From Caminicella sporogenes DSM 14501 (GTDB taxonomy: Bacteria; Bacillota; Clostridia; Peptostreptococcales; Caminicellaceae), in assembly GCF_900142285.1 (NCBI RefSeq), contig NZ_FRAJ01000019.1:1-47949 (forward strand): 47,949 nt of DNA, in the 5' to 3' direction. Every line of letters starts with the position of its first letter. The stretch's first letter is position 1. The notes under the pieces were generated by a model. It had not been told where the DNA came from. It made no database searches and saw only the letters and a list, made by a program, of their open reading frames with translations. The translations under genes were made by a program, and so were the position numbers. Below are positions 1-8,498 of the stretch, in pieces.

Positions 1-43
1 TATATTCGACATCTACTCCCTAATCTCCTTTTTGCCACTTAAA

Positions 44-75
44 AAACCTTATCATAATTTCTTATGATAAGGTTT
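44..75. terminator. AT-rich inverted repeat, possible bidirectional terminator
   Basis: A perfect 14-bp stem (44-57 with 62-75) closes on a 4-nt loop. An A-run precedes it and a T-rich stretch follows, so it could end transcription in either direction. The gene it serves lies left of the window. Confidence 0.5.
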
Positions 76-92
76 GACTTTTTCAGTGACCT

Positions 93-115
93 CCTGCGTA
101 TGCAGGGATTTTTTT
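93..115 (+). terminator. Intrinsic terminator of an upstream unit
   Basis: A 5-bp GC-rich stem (CCTGC/GCAGG, 93-97 with 102-106) has a 4-nt loop and is followed by seven Ts at 109-115. It isolates the DUF4397 gene from whatever lies to the left. Confidence 0.6.
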
Positions 116-213
116 ATGCAATTTTAAATTTAACTAAAAAGTGGTAAAGATTTAAAGGAAATATGAATATTTTATTAGTAATGATATTATTAATTTTGTG
201 AGGTGTTAATTAA

Positions 214-891
214 ATGTATAATCAATTTATGAGCTGTCCTTTTTTAAATTCAGTAAAAGATTACTACAAAGACTATTATAGACGAGTTAATTCGAGTTAT
301 GTTAGAATACTACATGCTTCACCTGACGCACCAGCAGTAGATATTTATGTTAATAATAGTCCCATTGCACTTAATTTTCCATATAGGGGTTTTACTCAAT
401 ATATTCCTTTGCAAAATGGGATATATAGTATAAAAATTTTTCCAGCAGGAAGCAGGAGAAATTTAATTATAGATAAAAATATAAATATTCCAGCAAATAC
501 TATTTTAACTATTGCAATGGTTAATGAGTTGCAGAATATAGCTTTATATCCTATAGAGGATACTTCTATGAATATCCAACCGGGAAAGGTTAAATTGAGA
601 TTTGTTCATTTATCGCCAAATACACCAAGTGTAGATGTTAGATTATCTAATGAAAGAAGTTTATTTAAAGATGTAGAATATAAGGAAGTAACTAATTATA
701 TAACTATGAATCCAAATATTTATACTGTTGAAATTTATAAGACAAATAGTAATCAGAGAATATTGTATGTACCAAATGTAAAATTAATGTCTAATAAATT
801 TTATACAATTTATGCGGTTGGACTTTTCGGAAAAAGACCTCCTTTACAAGTTTTAATTCCTTTAGATGGAGGTACATATTTGAGATTTTGA
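214..891 (+). CDS. DUF4397 domain protein, two tandem repeats
   Basis: This 225-residue protein has two copies of the DUF4397 beta-sandwich repeat. The first covers about residues 28-115 and begins VRILHASPDAPAVDIYVN; the second covers about 125-215 and begins LRFVHLSPNTPSVDVRL. The shared [LV]R-x-[VI]HxSPxxPxVD signature shows internal duplication. The N-terminus is a short Tyr/Asn-rich segment with no signal peptide or membrane helix, so either it is cytosolic or spore-associated, or its export is not evident. Members of the family are common in Bacilli and Clostridia, but their function is unknown. The ATG is preceded by GAGGTG about 8 nt upstream. It is monocistronic, between a terminator on the left and the csp promoter on the right. 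The family call is secure; the role is not known. Confidence 0.85.
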   Translation: MYNQFMSCPFLNSVKDYYKDYYRRVNSSYVRILHASPDAPAVDIYVNNSPIALNFPYRGFTQYIPLQNGIYSIKIFPAGSRRNLIIDKNINIPANTILTIAMVNELQNIALYPIEDTSMNIQPGKVKLRFVHLSPNTPSVDVRLSNERSLFKDVEYKEVTNYITMNPNIYTVEIYKTNSNQRILYVPNVKLMSNKFYTIYAVGLFGKRPPLQVLIPLDGGTYLRF

Positions 892-919
892 AAAAAATAG
901 AAAAAAATATTGAAAATCA

Positions 920-948
920 TTGACAGAAGTATAAAACTATAGTAATCT
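920..948 (+). promoter_or_regulatory. Sigma-A-type promoter of the cold-shock gene
   Basis: TTGACA at 920-925, a 17-bp spacer and TAATCT at 943-948. The predicted transcript starts near 955, giving a leader of about 145 nt before the coding start. Long leaders are typical of cspA-type genes, where the RNA itself is thermosensitive; that role is inferred here. Confidence 0.65.
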
Positions 949-1099
949 TAATATGTACAAAATTTATAGATGATTAGCATTGGCAGATGAAGTTTATTGA
1001 GATTTTCTTCTTGAATAGTATAGAGGGAAATGTTCAATAGATTTTAAAGTTTATAAGGTGCAATCATCAATAACTAAAGAGTTTTAGGAGGATGTAAGA

Positions 1100-1300
1100 A
1101 TGAAGAAAGGTACAGTAAAATGGTTTAATTCAGAGAAAGGTTATGGATTTATCTCAGTTGAAGGAGAAAATGATGTATTTGTTCATTTCTCAGCTATTCA
1201 AGGAGAAGGATTCAAGACTTTAAATGAAGGGGAAATGGTTGAGTTTGAAATAGTTGAAGGTACTAGAGGACCTCAAGCTGCTAATGTAGTGAGATTATAG
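1100..1300 (+). CDS. Cold-shock protein, CspA/CspB family
   Basis: This 66-residue single cold-shock domain (OB fold) matches the usual family length of 65-70. Both RNA-binding motifs are intact: RNP1 as KGYGFISV (about residues 13-20) and RNP2 as VFVHF (about 26-30). Such proteins bind single-stranded RNA and DNA and act as RNA chaperones in the cytoplasm. The ATG has a strong GGAGG site about 8 nt upstream. The gene is monocistronic, with its own promoter, a long leader and a terminator at 1350-1382. The family is certain, but which csp paralogue this is cannot be told from the sequence. Confidence 0.97.
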   Translation: MKKGTVKWFNSEKGYGFISVEGENDVFVHFSAIQGEGFKTLNEGEMVEFEIVEGTRGPQAANVVRL

Positions 1301-1349
1301 TCATTTAATCATATATAGATTATGAGACAAATAAATTGTAGAAAACAAG

Positions 1350-1382
1350 ACGGCTTATATGTTTGTGTAAGCCGTTTTTTAA
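1350..1382 (+). terminator. Intrinsic terminator after csp
   Basis: An 8-bp stem ACGGCTTA/TAAGCCGT (1350-1357 with 1368-1375) is followed by a run of Ts. It sits 50 nt after the csp stop codon. Confidence 0.9.
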
Positions 1383-1421
1383 TTGTTTGTAATAAAAAAT
1401 AACAAAAATTTAATAAATATA

Positions 1422-1450
1422 TTGACAATTTATATTATAGGTATTATACT
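1422..1450 (+). promoter_or_regulatory. Promoter of the methionine operon
   Basis: TTGACA at 1422-1427, 17-bp spacer, TATACT at 1445-1450. The predicted start near 1457 lies about 25 nt before the SAM riboswitch. Confidence 0.75.
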
Positions 1451-1480
1451 GTTAATCAATTATAAAATTGAATATTTATA

Positions 1481-1597
1481 CTCTTATCAAGAGTGACGGA
1501 GGGAACTGGCCCTATGAAGTCCGGCAACCAGTACATTGATTATGTACAGTGTACAATGGTGCTAATTCCAGCGGTAGAAATACCGGCAGATGAGAGT
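1481..1597 (+). promoter_or_regulatory. SAM-I (S-box) riboswitch aptamer
   Basis: The conserved S-box core is easy to read. The 5' P1 strand CTCTTATCAAGAG (from 1481) is followed by GACGGAGGGAACTGGCCC, then GAAGTCCGGCAACC, a variable P3 arm (about 1529-1556), GGTGCTAATTCCAGC, and closing GCAGATGAGAG (1587-1597), whose AGAG pairs with the initial CTCT. S-box RNAs bind S-adenosylmethionine and terminate transcription when it is abundant. The position in front of homocysteine and methionine synthesis genes fits exactly. Confidence 0.97.
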
Positions 1598-1613
1598 GCT
1601 TTATTTATTTATT

Positions 1614-1644
1614 AAAGCCTTTTCCAATGTCGGAAAAGGCTTTT
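1614..1644 (+). terminator. Riboswitch-controlled terminator
   Basis: A 12-bp stem AAAGCCTTTTCC/GGAAAAGGCTTT (1614-1625 with 1632-1643) lies 17 nt after the SAM-I aptamer and before the first gene. Its T-run is short and interrupted. SAM binding should favour this hairpin; without SAM, the 3' strand of P1 and the downstream stem would be free to form the antiterminator. Confidence 0.85.
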
Positions 1645-1676
1645 GTTATATATAAAAGATATAAGGAGGAATTATT

Positions 1677-2849
1677 ATGTCAATAAAAAAATCTTATGAA
1701 GAAATTAATGAAAAGATAAAAAAAGGTAAAGCAGTAATTGTAACGGCAGAAGAAGTGATTGACATAGTTAAAGAAAAAGGAATAAAAGATGCCACTAAGT
1801 ATGTAGATGTAGTAACAACTGCAACTTTTGGACCAATGTGTTCAACAGGTGCATTTTTGAATTTTGGTCATTCAGACCCTCCGATAAGAATGTCTAAGGT
1901 GTACTTAAATGATGTTCCAGCTTATGCTGGACTTGCAGCAGTTGACGTATATATTGGAGTTACTGAAGAATCTGAAAGCAAAGGTAAAGAATATGGTGGA
2001 GCACATGTAATTTGTGATTTGATAGACGGTAAAAAAATTTATTTAAAAGCAACATCTAAAGGAACAGATTGTTATCCAAGGAAAGAAATAGAAACTTATA
2101 TTACTAAGGATTCTATCAATGAAGCATATTTGTTTAATCCTAGAAATTGTTATCAAAATTATAATGCAGCTATTAACACTTCAGACAGAAGACTTTATAC
2201 CTATATGGGTATTTTAAAGCCAAACAAAGGCAATATAACTTATTCAACTACTGGGCAATTAAGTCCTATGCTTAATGACCCTTTATACAGAACGATAGGT
2301 ATAGGAACTAGAATTTTTCTAGCTGGAGCAGTAGGATATGTTTCATGGCAGGGAACACAATTTAATTCAGGCTGTGTTAGAGATGAAAGAGATATACCTT
2401 TAGGAGGAGCTGGAACTTTGGCTGTAATAGGAAATTTAAAAGAAATGAGTACAAAATATATAAAACCAGTGGTTTTTAAAAGATATGGAATATCAATGTT
2501 TGTTGGAATAGGTATACCAATACCTATACTTGATGAAGATATGATGAAAAATGTTTCAATAGAAGATAAAGATATTTATACAAATATTATTGATTATAGC
2601 GTAGAAAAGAGAAATAAACCAAGTTTAGGGCGAGTAAGCTATGCACAGCTTAGAAGTGGAAAAGTAAATTTAAATGGAAAAGAAATAAAGACGATACCTC
2701 TTTCAAATCTTCAAAAAGCACGAGAAATAGCAAATATATTAAAAGATTGGATTGAAAAAGGAGATTTTCTACTTCAAGAGCCTATACAGAAATTTCCTTT
2801 AAACAATAAATTAAACACTCTTGAAATAGATACCATTAGTGCAGTGTAG
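1677..2849 (+). CDS. Homocysteine biosynthesis protein (DUF39/HcyBio, COG1900)
   Basis: This 390-residue cytosolic protein of the DUF39 family (PF01837) begins with the typical KSYEEINEKIKKGKAVIVTA segment and keeps the conserved TATFGPMCSTGAFLNFGH region (about residues 48-65). Work on methanogens linked COG1900 proteins to making homocysteine directly from aspartate semialdehyde and a sulfide or persulfide source, bypassing cystathionine. This member lacks the C-terminal CBS or ferredoxin extension of some homologues, so an electron or sulfur carrier would have to come from elsewhere. ATG with AAGGAGG about 8 nt upstream. First gene after the SAM riboswitch, 10 nt before the UPF0280 gene. 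Family call secure; the reaction is by family transfer. Confidence 0.92.
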   Translation: MSIKKSYEEINEKIKKGKAVIVTAEEVIDIVKEKGIKDATKYVDVVTTATFGPMCSTGAFLNFGHSDPPIRMSKVYLNDVPAYAGLAAVDVYIGVTEESESKGKEYGGAHVICDLIDGKKIYLKATSKGTDCYPRKEIETYITKDSINEAYLFNPRNCYQNYNAAINTSDRRLYTYMGILKPNKGNITYSTTGQLSPMLNDPLYRTIGIGTRIFLAGAVGYVSWQGTQFNSGCVRDERDIPLGGAGTLAVIGNLKEMSTKYIKPVVFKRYGISMFVGIGIPIPILDEDMMKNVSIEDKDIYTNIIDYSVEKRNKPSLGRVSYAQLRSGKVNLNGKEIKTIPLSNLQKAREIANILKDWIEKGDFLLQEPIQKFPLNNKLNTLEIDTISAV

Positions 2850-2859
2850 GTGATTTACA

Positions 2860-3582
2860 ATGTATCAGTACAGATTTTACAGGGATTATATCAAAGCTGC
2901 TGATTTAATAAATTTTACAGTTGTAGATAGAGAGTCTGATTTAAATATATCGTCAAAAATTAATTTGATTGAGGAAGCTAGAATTTATCTAAAAAAATAC
3001 AGAGATGTAATTATAAATTATGTAAAGAATAATAAAAATTTTTATACAAGTTTAGTGCCTATAGAGATTTCCAAAAGTGCTCATAAAATAATTAAGCATA
3101 TGGCAAGGGCGTCAACTGCTGCTAACGTTGGACCTATGGCAGCAGTTGCAGGAGCCATATCACAGTATGTGGGATTAGATTTATTGAAAAATACAGATGA
3201 AATCATAATAGAAAATGGTGGAGATATTTTTATTAAAACAAATAAAAGGAGAAAGATATTGATTTTTGCTGGAAAATCTCCTTTTTCAGAGAAAATTGCA
3301 CTATCAGTTGAGCCAGAAGAAACACCTTTAGGAATTTGTACTTCTGCGGGAACAATAGGACATTCTTTAAGTTTTGGTAAAGCTGATGCAGTAGTAGTTT
3401 TATCTAAAGATACTTTATTAGCTGATGCGTCTGCAACTGCCATAGGGAATATTATAAAAGGACCTGATGATATAAGTAAAGGAATTGAGTTTGGAAAATC
3501 AATTAAAGGTATAGAAGGAATATTAATAATAATTGGAGATAAGATGGGAGCATGGGGAAATATGAATATAGTTAAGCCTTGA
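2860..3582 (+). CDS. UPF0280 family (ApbE-like) protein, COG2122
   Basis: A 240-residue member of UPF0280. The central Gly-rich stretch around ENGGDIFIKTNKRRKILIFA and the GICTSAGTIGHSLSFGKADA segment resemble the FAD/FMN-handling fold of ApbE, but it is shorter and has no lipoprotein signal. COG2122 genes often accompany DUF39 genes and have been tied genetically to homocysteine formation in methanogens. The SD GTGATT overlaps the end of the preceding gene region, 10 nt downstream of its stop. It is the second gene of the SAM-regulated operon. The exact biochemical role (cofactor or sulfur handling) is not settled. Confidence 0.85.
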   Translation: MYQYRFYRDYIKAADLINFTVVDRESDLNISSKINLIEEARIYLKKYRDVIINYVKNNKNFYTSLVPIEISKSAHKIIKHMARASTAANVGPMAAVAGAISQYVGLDLLKNTDEIIIENGGDIFIKTNKRRKILIFAGKSPFSEKIALSVEPEETPLGICTSAGTIGHSLSFGKADAVVVLSKDTLLADASATAIGNIIKGPDDISKGIEFGKSIKGIEGILIIIGDKMGAWGNMNIVKP

Positions 3583-3673
3583 AATTTTACTTATATTTTT
3601 TATTAGCTATTGGTTTAATTTAATAAGATATCATATTTAATAAAAAATATTTATGATGGGGAGGATATTAAAG

Positions 3674-4567
3674 TTGATTAAATATAAATTTAAAAATAAA
3701 AGACCTTTGATTTCATTTGAAATTTTTCCGCCTAAAAGGGATTATCCTATAGATACAATATATAATACAATAAAGGCACTAAATGATTTAAGACCTGATT
3801 TTATAAGTGTAACTTATGGTGCTGGTGGGAGTACAAAGGATACAACTGTTGAAATAGCATCATTTATCAAAAATAAATACAATTTATCTTCTTTAGCACA
3901 TCTTACTTGTTTTACATCCAGTAGAGAAGATATTGATAATATTTTAAATTCTCTTAAAGCACATGGTATAAGAAATGTATTGGCTTTAAGAGGAGATTAT
4001 CCTAGTGGAAATAATTTAAGCTATGCTATATCAAATAGTTATAAGTATGCAAGAGATTTGATTGCACATATCAGAGAAAGAGGAGAATTTTGTATTGGTG
4101 CTGCATGTTATCCTGAAAAGCATATAGAGTGTAAAAGCTTGAATTTAGATTTAATTTATTTAAAGGAAAAAGTAGATGCAGGAGTTGATTTTCTAATAAC
4201 ACAATTATTCTTTGATAATGAAATTTTTTATAGATTTAGAGAAAAAACTAGCAAATTAAATATAGATGTACCTATTTTAGCAGGAATTTTGCCTGTACTT
4301 AATAAAAAACAAATTGAAAGAATTGTTTCATTAACGGGATGTACACTTCCGCCAAAATTTTTAAGAATACTGCAAAAGTATGAACACAATCCTGAAGCAT
4401 TAAAGGAAGCAGGAATAGCATATGCAGTAGAACAAATTGTTGACTTGCTTTCGTGGGGGGTAGATGGAGTTCACATTTATACGATGAACAAGGCAAAAAC
4501 GACTAGAAGGATTTTAAATAGTATTAAAAATATAAGGGGTGCATTGGTAAATGAGTGTGTATATTGA
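3674..4567 (+). CDS. metF: Methylenetetrahydrofolate reductase MetF
   Basis: FAD-containing reductase making 5-methyl-THF, the methyl donor for MetH. Typical TIM-barrel MetF features are seen: FEIFPPKRD near the N-terminus, SVTYGAGGST, LTCFTSSREDI, NVLALRGDYP, and FLITQLFFDNEIFYRF. The start is taken as TTG at 3674 because a strong GGGGAGG (3658-3664) sits 9 nt upstream, giving 297 residues that begin MIKYKFKNKRPLISFEIF; the in-frame ATGs at 3653 and 3656 overlap that SD and have none of their own. The 3' end overlaps the next gene by 17 nt, implying coupled translation. Third gene of the SAM-I operon. Confidence 0.95.
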   Translation: MIKYKFKNKRPLISFEIFPPKRDYPIDTIYNTIKALNDLRPDFISVTYGAGGSTKDTTVEIASFIKNKYNLSSLAHLTCFTSSREDIDNILNSLKAHGIRNVLALRGDYPSGNNLSYAISNSYKYARDLIAHIRERGEFCIGAACYPEKHIECKSLNLDLIYLKEKVDAGVDFLITQLFFDNEIFYRFREKTSKLNIDVPILAGILPVLNKKQIERIVSLTGCTLPPKFLRILQKYEHNPEALKEAGIAYAVEQIVDLLSWGVDGVHIYTMNKAKTTRRILNSIKNIRGALVNECVY

Positions 4568-5282
4568 TTATAATCCCGTTAATAGAGAAGAAGTTGGAAT
4601 AAATATAGATAAAAGAGAAGTTTTGAGATATTTAGGATATAAAAATGGAGCAGTAGACAGTAAAATCGATAAAATGATAAACGAATGTATAGTGGAATTA
4701 AAAGAAATAGCAAAAACAAATTTTGTTTTTAATATATTTGATATTAGCAAAAAGAATAATGAAGTTTTTATAGGTAATAAGATATTTAAACTTGAAGGAA
4801 GAGATATTGTTAAGCATTTGAAAAATTCCGAAAAATGTGCTGTTATGGCAGCAACATTAGGAAGTGAAGTAGATAAAAAAATAATGTATTATGGTAAAAT
4901 TGACTTGGTGAAAAGTATAGTATTTGATGCATGTGCAACAGCAGGGATAGAGGCTTTATGTGATAGTGTAGAAACTATAATAAAAAAGATTGCGGCAAAT
5001 AATGGATATTATATTACATCAAGATATAGTCCGGGATATGGGGATTTTCCAATTAATGTTCAATTTAAAATTTTAGAATTATTAACAGCTTTTCAAAATA
5101 TAGGTTTGACTATAACTGATAGTTGTATTTTAGTTCCGAGGAAGTCTGTAACAGCGTTAATAGGATTTTCAAAGAAAGGGAATATAACAGAAAAAAAGGA
5201 TTGTAAAAATTGTAGACTTTTTAAAAATTGTCTGTTTATAAAGGAAGGAGATAACTGTGGAAATACAAAAAATATTAAATGA
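4551..5282 (+). CDS. Stand-alone methionine synthase reactivation-domain protein
   Basis: A 243-residue protein resembling the C-terminal activation domain of cobalamin-dependent MetH, which binds SAM and allows reductive remethylation of oxidised cob(II)alamin. The signature SRYSPGYGDFP is at 157-167, within an AdoMet-binding-like region. The C-terminus adds a compact cysteine set, C218, C221, C227 and C236 (Cx2Cx5Cx8C), which is absent from classical MetH and could hold an Fe-S cluster supplying electrons. It overlaps metF by 17 nt upstream and metH by 26 nt downstream. The metH product lacks exactly this domain, so the two genes encode a split enzyme. Confidence 0.88.
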   Translation: MSVYIDYNPVNREEVGINIDKREVLRYLGYKNGAVDSKIDKMINECIVELKEIAKTNFVFNIFDISKKNNEVFIGNKIFKLEGRDIVKHLKNSEKCAVMAATLGSEVDKKIMYYGKIDLVKSIVFDACATAGIEALCDSVETIIKKIAANNGYYITSRYSPGYGDFPINVQFKILELLTAFQNIGLTITDSCILVPRKSVTALIGFSKKGNITEKKDCKNCRLFKNCLFIKEGDNCGNTKNIK

Positions 5283-7623
5283 TAGATTTTTATTATTTGA
5301 TGGAGCTATGGGTACTATGCTCCAGAAAAAAGGACTAGGAGCAGGTAAGCTGCCTGAAATATATAATATTAATAAACCACAGATTATTTACGATATTCAT
5401 AAAAAATATTTAGATGCAGGTGCAGATATAATAACTACTAATACATTTGGAGCAAATAAGTTGAAATTAAGAGAATTTAAATATTCTGTAGAAGATGTAA
5501 TAAGGGAAGCAGTAAAAATAGCGAGAAGTGCAGCAGGTAATAAATTTGTTGCTTTAGATATTGGACCTATTGGAAGAATGATGAAGCCAATAGGAACGTT
5601 AAGTTTTTATGATGCATATGAAATTTTTAAACAGCAGATAATTATAGGAAGTAGAGAAGGAGCAGATTTAATACTTATAGAGACAATATCTGATTTGTAT
5701 GAAGCAAAGGCAGCTGTTCTAGCTGCAAAGGAAAATAGCAGTCTACCTGTTTTTTGTACAATGACATTTCAAGAAAATATGCGTACTTTGACAGGAACAG
5801 ATCCAATTACTATGGTACAGGTTTTACAAGGGCTTGGAGTTGATGCATTAGGGTTAAACTGTTCTCTTGGTCCAAAACAGCTGAGTCCAATAGTAGATGA
5901 AGTACTTAAAGTGTCAACTGTTCCAGTTATAGTACAGCCAAATGCAGGCTTACCTAAAATAGAAAAAGGAGAAACGGTATACGATATAACGCCAAGTGAA
6001 TTTGTTTGTGAAATAAAGAAAATGGCTGAAAAAGGAGTAGCAATATTTGGAGGATGTTGCGGCACAAATCCAGATTTTATAAAAGCTATTAAAGAAAATT
6101 TAAATAGCTTAAAACCAAAAAAATTAAGCAATAAAAGATTAACTACTGCCTGTTCTTCTACAAAAACAGTGATTATTGGTCAGGAAGTAAAAATAATAGG
6201 TGAAAGGATAAATCCAACGGGAAAGAAAAAATTAAAGGAAGCTCTTAAGACTAATAATATTGACTATATAATATCTGAAGCTATAGTTCAAAAAAAGGCA
6301 GGTGCAGATATATTAGATATAAATTTAGGTCTTCCTGAGATAGATGAAAGAGAAATGATGAAAAAAGTTATTTTGGAACTTCAAGGAATTATAGATATTC
6401 CGCTTCAAATAGATAGTATGAAGTCAGATGTAATAGAAGAAGCAGTAAGGATATATAATGGAAAACCGATAATAAATTCTGTAAATGGTAAAATTTCAAG
6501 TATGAAAAAAATATTTCCAATAGCAAAAAAATATGGAGCATGTGTCATATGTTTATGTCTTGATGAAGAAGGATTAGGGGAAACTGTGGAAAGGAAGCTT
6601 GAAATAGCTGAAAAAATAATAAATACAGCAAAGGCATACGGAGTACCAGAAGAAAATCTATTGATAGATTGTCTGACGCTTACTGTTTCTACCTCTCAAG
6701 AAACTGTTTTGGAGACTCTCAAGGCAATAAAAATGATAAAAGAAAAATATAATGTTAAGACAGTATTGGGGGCTAGTAATGTTTCATATGGGCTTCCAAA
6801 CAGAAAAGCTATAAATGTTACTTATTTAGCATTAGCCTTAGGATATGGATTAGATGCACCTATAACTGACCCTACTATAGAAATTATTATGGATGTAATT
6901 AGGGCTTTTAAAGTACTTTCTAATCAAGATAAAGAATGTAAGGAGTATATAGAATTTTATAGCAATAAAAGTTGTGAAATAGCAACAGTTAAAAAAATAG
7001 AAAAAGATTTAAAACAATTAATTATTAACGGAATGAAGGAAGAAGCTTATTTGAAAACGAAAGAAATTTTAAAGACAAGAGAAGCTATGGAAGTAGTAGA
7101 TACATATTTAATTCCTGCACTCGATATTGTTGGTGAAAAATATGAAAGAGGAATAATTTTTCTTCCACAGCTCATTAGAAGTGCTGAAACTGTAAAGGCT
7201 TCATTTGAAGCTGTTAAAGAGAAACTAATAGTAGAAGAAAAAAATAAAATATCTAAAGGAAAAATAATATTGGCTACTGTCAAAGGAGATATACACGATA
7301 TAGGTAAAAATATAGTTAAAATACTACTTGAAAATTATGGATTTGAAGTTATAGACTTGGGAAGAGATGTTTCTGTAAAAGAAATAATAGATACAGCTAT
7401 AAAAGAAGATGTAAAGCTGATAGGGTTAAGTGCTTTAATGACGACTACTATTCAAAGTATGGAAGAAACTATAAGAGAAATTAAACTGCATAAACCTGAC
7501 TGTTGTGTTATGGTTGGTGGAGCTGTACTTAATAAGGATTATGCAGAGATGATAGGGGCTCATTTTTATGGAAAGGATGCCAGAGAAGCTGTAAAAATTG
7601 CTCAAAAGATATTTGGAGTATAA
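5257..7623 (+). CDS. metH: Cobalamin-dependent methionine synthase MetH, without activation domain
   Basis: This 788-residue protein transfers methyl from methyl-THF to homocysteine. Residues 1-290 form the homocysteine/zinc barrel, with ligands C202 (GLNCSLGP) and C267-C268 (FGGCCGTNP). Residues 310-560 form the pterin-binding barrel (GERINP at 315-320). Residues 580-660 are the cobalamin cap, and 665-788 the B12 Rossmann domain, with DIHDIG at 678-683 and the cobalt-ligating H680. E. coli-type MetH has about 1,200 residues; the missing part is the activation domain encoded by the preceding gene. It starts with GTG, preceded by AAGGAAGGAG (5241-5250). Last gene of the SAM-regulated operon. 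Confidence 0.97.
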   Translation: MEIQKILNDRFLLFDGAMGTMLQKKGLGAGKLPEIYNINKPQIIYDIHKKYLDAGADIITTNTFGANKLKLREFKYSVEDVIREAVKIARSAAGNKFVALDIGPIGRMMKPIGTLSFYDAYEIFKQQIIIGSREGADLILIETISDLYEAKAAVLAAKENSSLPVFCTMTFQENMRTLTGTDPITMVQVLQGLGVDALGLNCSLGPKQLSPIVDEVLKVSTVPVIVQPNAGLPKIEKGETVYDITPSEFVCEIKKMAEKGVAIFGGCCGTNPDFIKAIKENLNSLKPKKLSNKRLTTACSSTKTVIIGQEVKIIGERINPTGKKKLKEALKTNNIDYIISEAIVQKKAGADILDINLGLPEIDEREMMKKVILELQGIIDIPLQIDSMKSDVIEEAVRIYNGKPIINSVNGKISSMKKIFPIAKKYGACVICLCLDEEGLGETVERKLEIAEKIINTAKAYGVPEENLLIDCLTLTVSTSQETVLETLKAIKMIKEKYNVKTVLGASNVSYGLPNRKAINVTYLALALGYGLDAPITDPTIEIIMDVIRAFKVLSNQDKECKEYIEFYSNKSCEIATVKKIEKDLKQLIINGMKEEAYLKTKEILKTREAMEVVDTYLIPALDIVGEKYERGIIFLPQLIRSAETVKASFEAVKEKLIVEEKNKISKGKIILATVKGDIHDIGKNIVKILLENYGFEVIDLGRDVSVKEIIDTAIKEDVKLIGLSALMTTTIQSMEETIREIKLHKPDCCVMVGGAVLNKDYAEMIGAHFYGKDAREAVKIAQKIFGV

Positions 7624-7627
7624 ATAT

Positions 7628-7656
7628 TAGACATTATTATAAATTTTTGGTATTCT
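7628..7656 (+). promoter_or_regulatory. Promoter of the parvulin gene
   Basis: TAGACA at 7628-7633, 17-bp spacer, TATTCT at 7651-7656, directly after the metH stop. This gives the parvulin gene its own start independent of SAM. Confidence 0.55.
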
Positions 7657-7690
7657 AAAGTAGACTACAAAATAAAGGAGAGTTAAATAA

Positions 7691-8440
7691 ATGGATAAAA
7701 ACAAAGTGTTGGCAACAGTTAATGGAAAAGCTATAACAGAGGGATATGTAAATGAAGTATTAGAAGGCATGGGCCCTCAAAAAGCTATGCAGTTTAATTC
7801 GGAACATGGAAAGAGACTTCTTTTAAATGATTTAATCAATGAAGAATTATTTTATTTAGGTGCTAAAGAATCAGGTTATGAAAATGATAAAGAATTTCAA
7901 GAACAGTTAGAGCAGATGAAAGCAAATTTACTTAAGCAATATGCTCTTAAAAAACTATTAGAAGATGTAGAAGTTACAGAAGAAGAATTGTTAGATTATT
8001 ATAATCAAAATAAAAATTATTTTAAAACACCAGAAAGTGTTAGGGCAAGTCATATTCTTGTTGATACAGAAAAAAAAGCTAATGATATATTAGAAGAACT
8101 AAATAAAGGTCTATCTTTTGAAAGTGCTGCTGAAAAGTATTCAAAGTGTCCTTCTAAAACTAATGGAGGCGATTTAGGATATTTTACAAGGGGTAGAATG
8201 GTTCCAGAATTTGAAAAGGCTTCATTTGAAATGGAAAAAGGTGAAATATCAAAACCTGTTAAGACTCAATTTGGGTATCATATAATTAAATTAATAGATA
8301 AAAAAGAAGAGAGTATTAGTAAGTTTGAAGATGTAAAAAATAGGTTAAAGGAACAACTTCTAATGAATAAACAAAGACAAGTGTATTTAAACAGAGTTAA
8401 TGAATTAAAAAAGAAATATGAAGTAGTAATTAATGAATAA
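7691..8440 (+). CDS. Cytosolic parvulin-type peptidyl-prolyl isomerase
   Basis: This 249-residue protein has a SurA/PrsA-like helical N-terminal domain (about residues 1-110) followed by a parvulin rotamase domain (about 115-210). The conserved ASHILVDTE, GGDLGYFTRGRMVPEFEKA and FGYHIIKL motifs are present. Unlike PrsA or SurA it has no signal peptide or lipobox (it begins MDKNKVLATVNGKAITEGYV), so it should act on prolyl bonds of cytoplasmic clients. The ATG follows AAAGGAG by about 9 nt. It is monocistronic between its own promoter and the terminator hairpin at 8470-8495. Confidence 0.9.
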   Translation: MDKNKVLATVNGKAITEGYVNEVLEGMGPQKAMQFNSEHGKRLLLNDLINEELFYLGAKESGYENDKEFQEQLEQMKANLLKQYALKKLLEDVEVTEEELLDYYNQNKNYFKTPESVRASHILVDTEKKANDILEELNKGLSFESAAEKYSKCPSKTNGGDLGYFTRGRMVPEFEKASFEMEKGEISKPVKTQFGYHIIKLIDKKEESISKFEDVKNRLKEQLLMNKQRQVYLNRVNELKKKYEVVINE

Positions 8441-8469
8441 AATAATTTAAAAATTTTATATTTAGAAAA

Positions 8470-8495
8470 AAGCACCTGCTTTTTTGCAGGTGCTT
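8470..8495. terminator. Convergent terminator between the parvulin gene and fprA
   Basis: A perfect 10-bp stem AAGCACCTGC/GCAGGTGCTT (8470-8479 with 8486-8495) has a 6-nt loop. The flanking A-run (8465-8471) becomes a U-run on the minus-strand transcript, so it terminates fprA strongly and the parvulin gene more weakly. Confidence 0.85.
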
Positions 8496-8498
8496 AAT

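Noticed and set aside
3081-3443. Minus-strand open frame within the UPF0280 gene
   Set aside because: Shadow of a well-supported gene on the other strand, with no ribosome site or family match.
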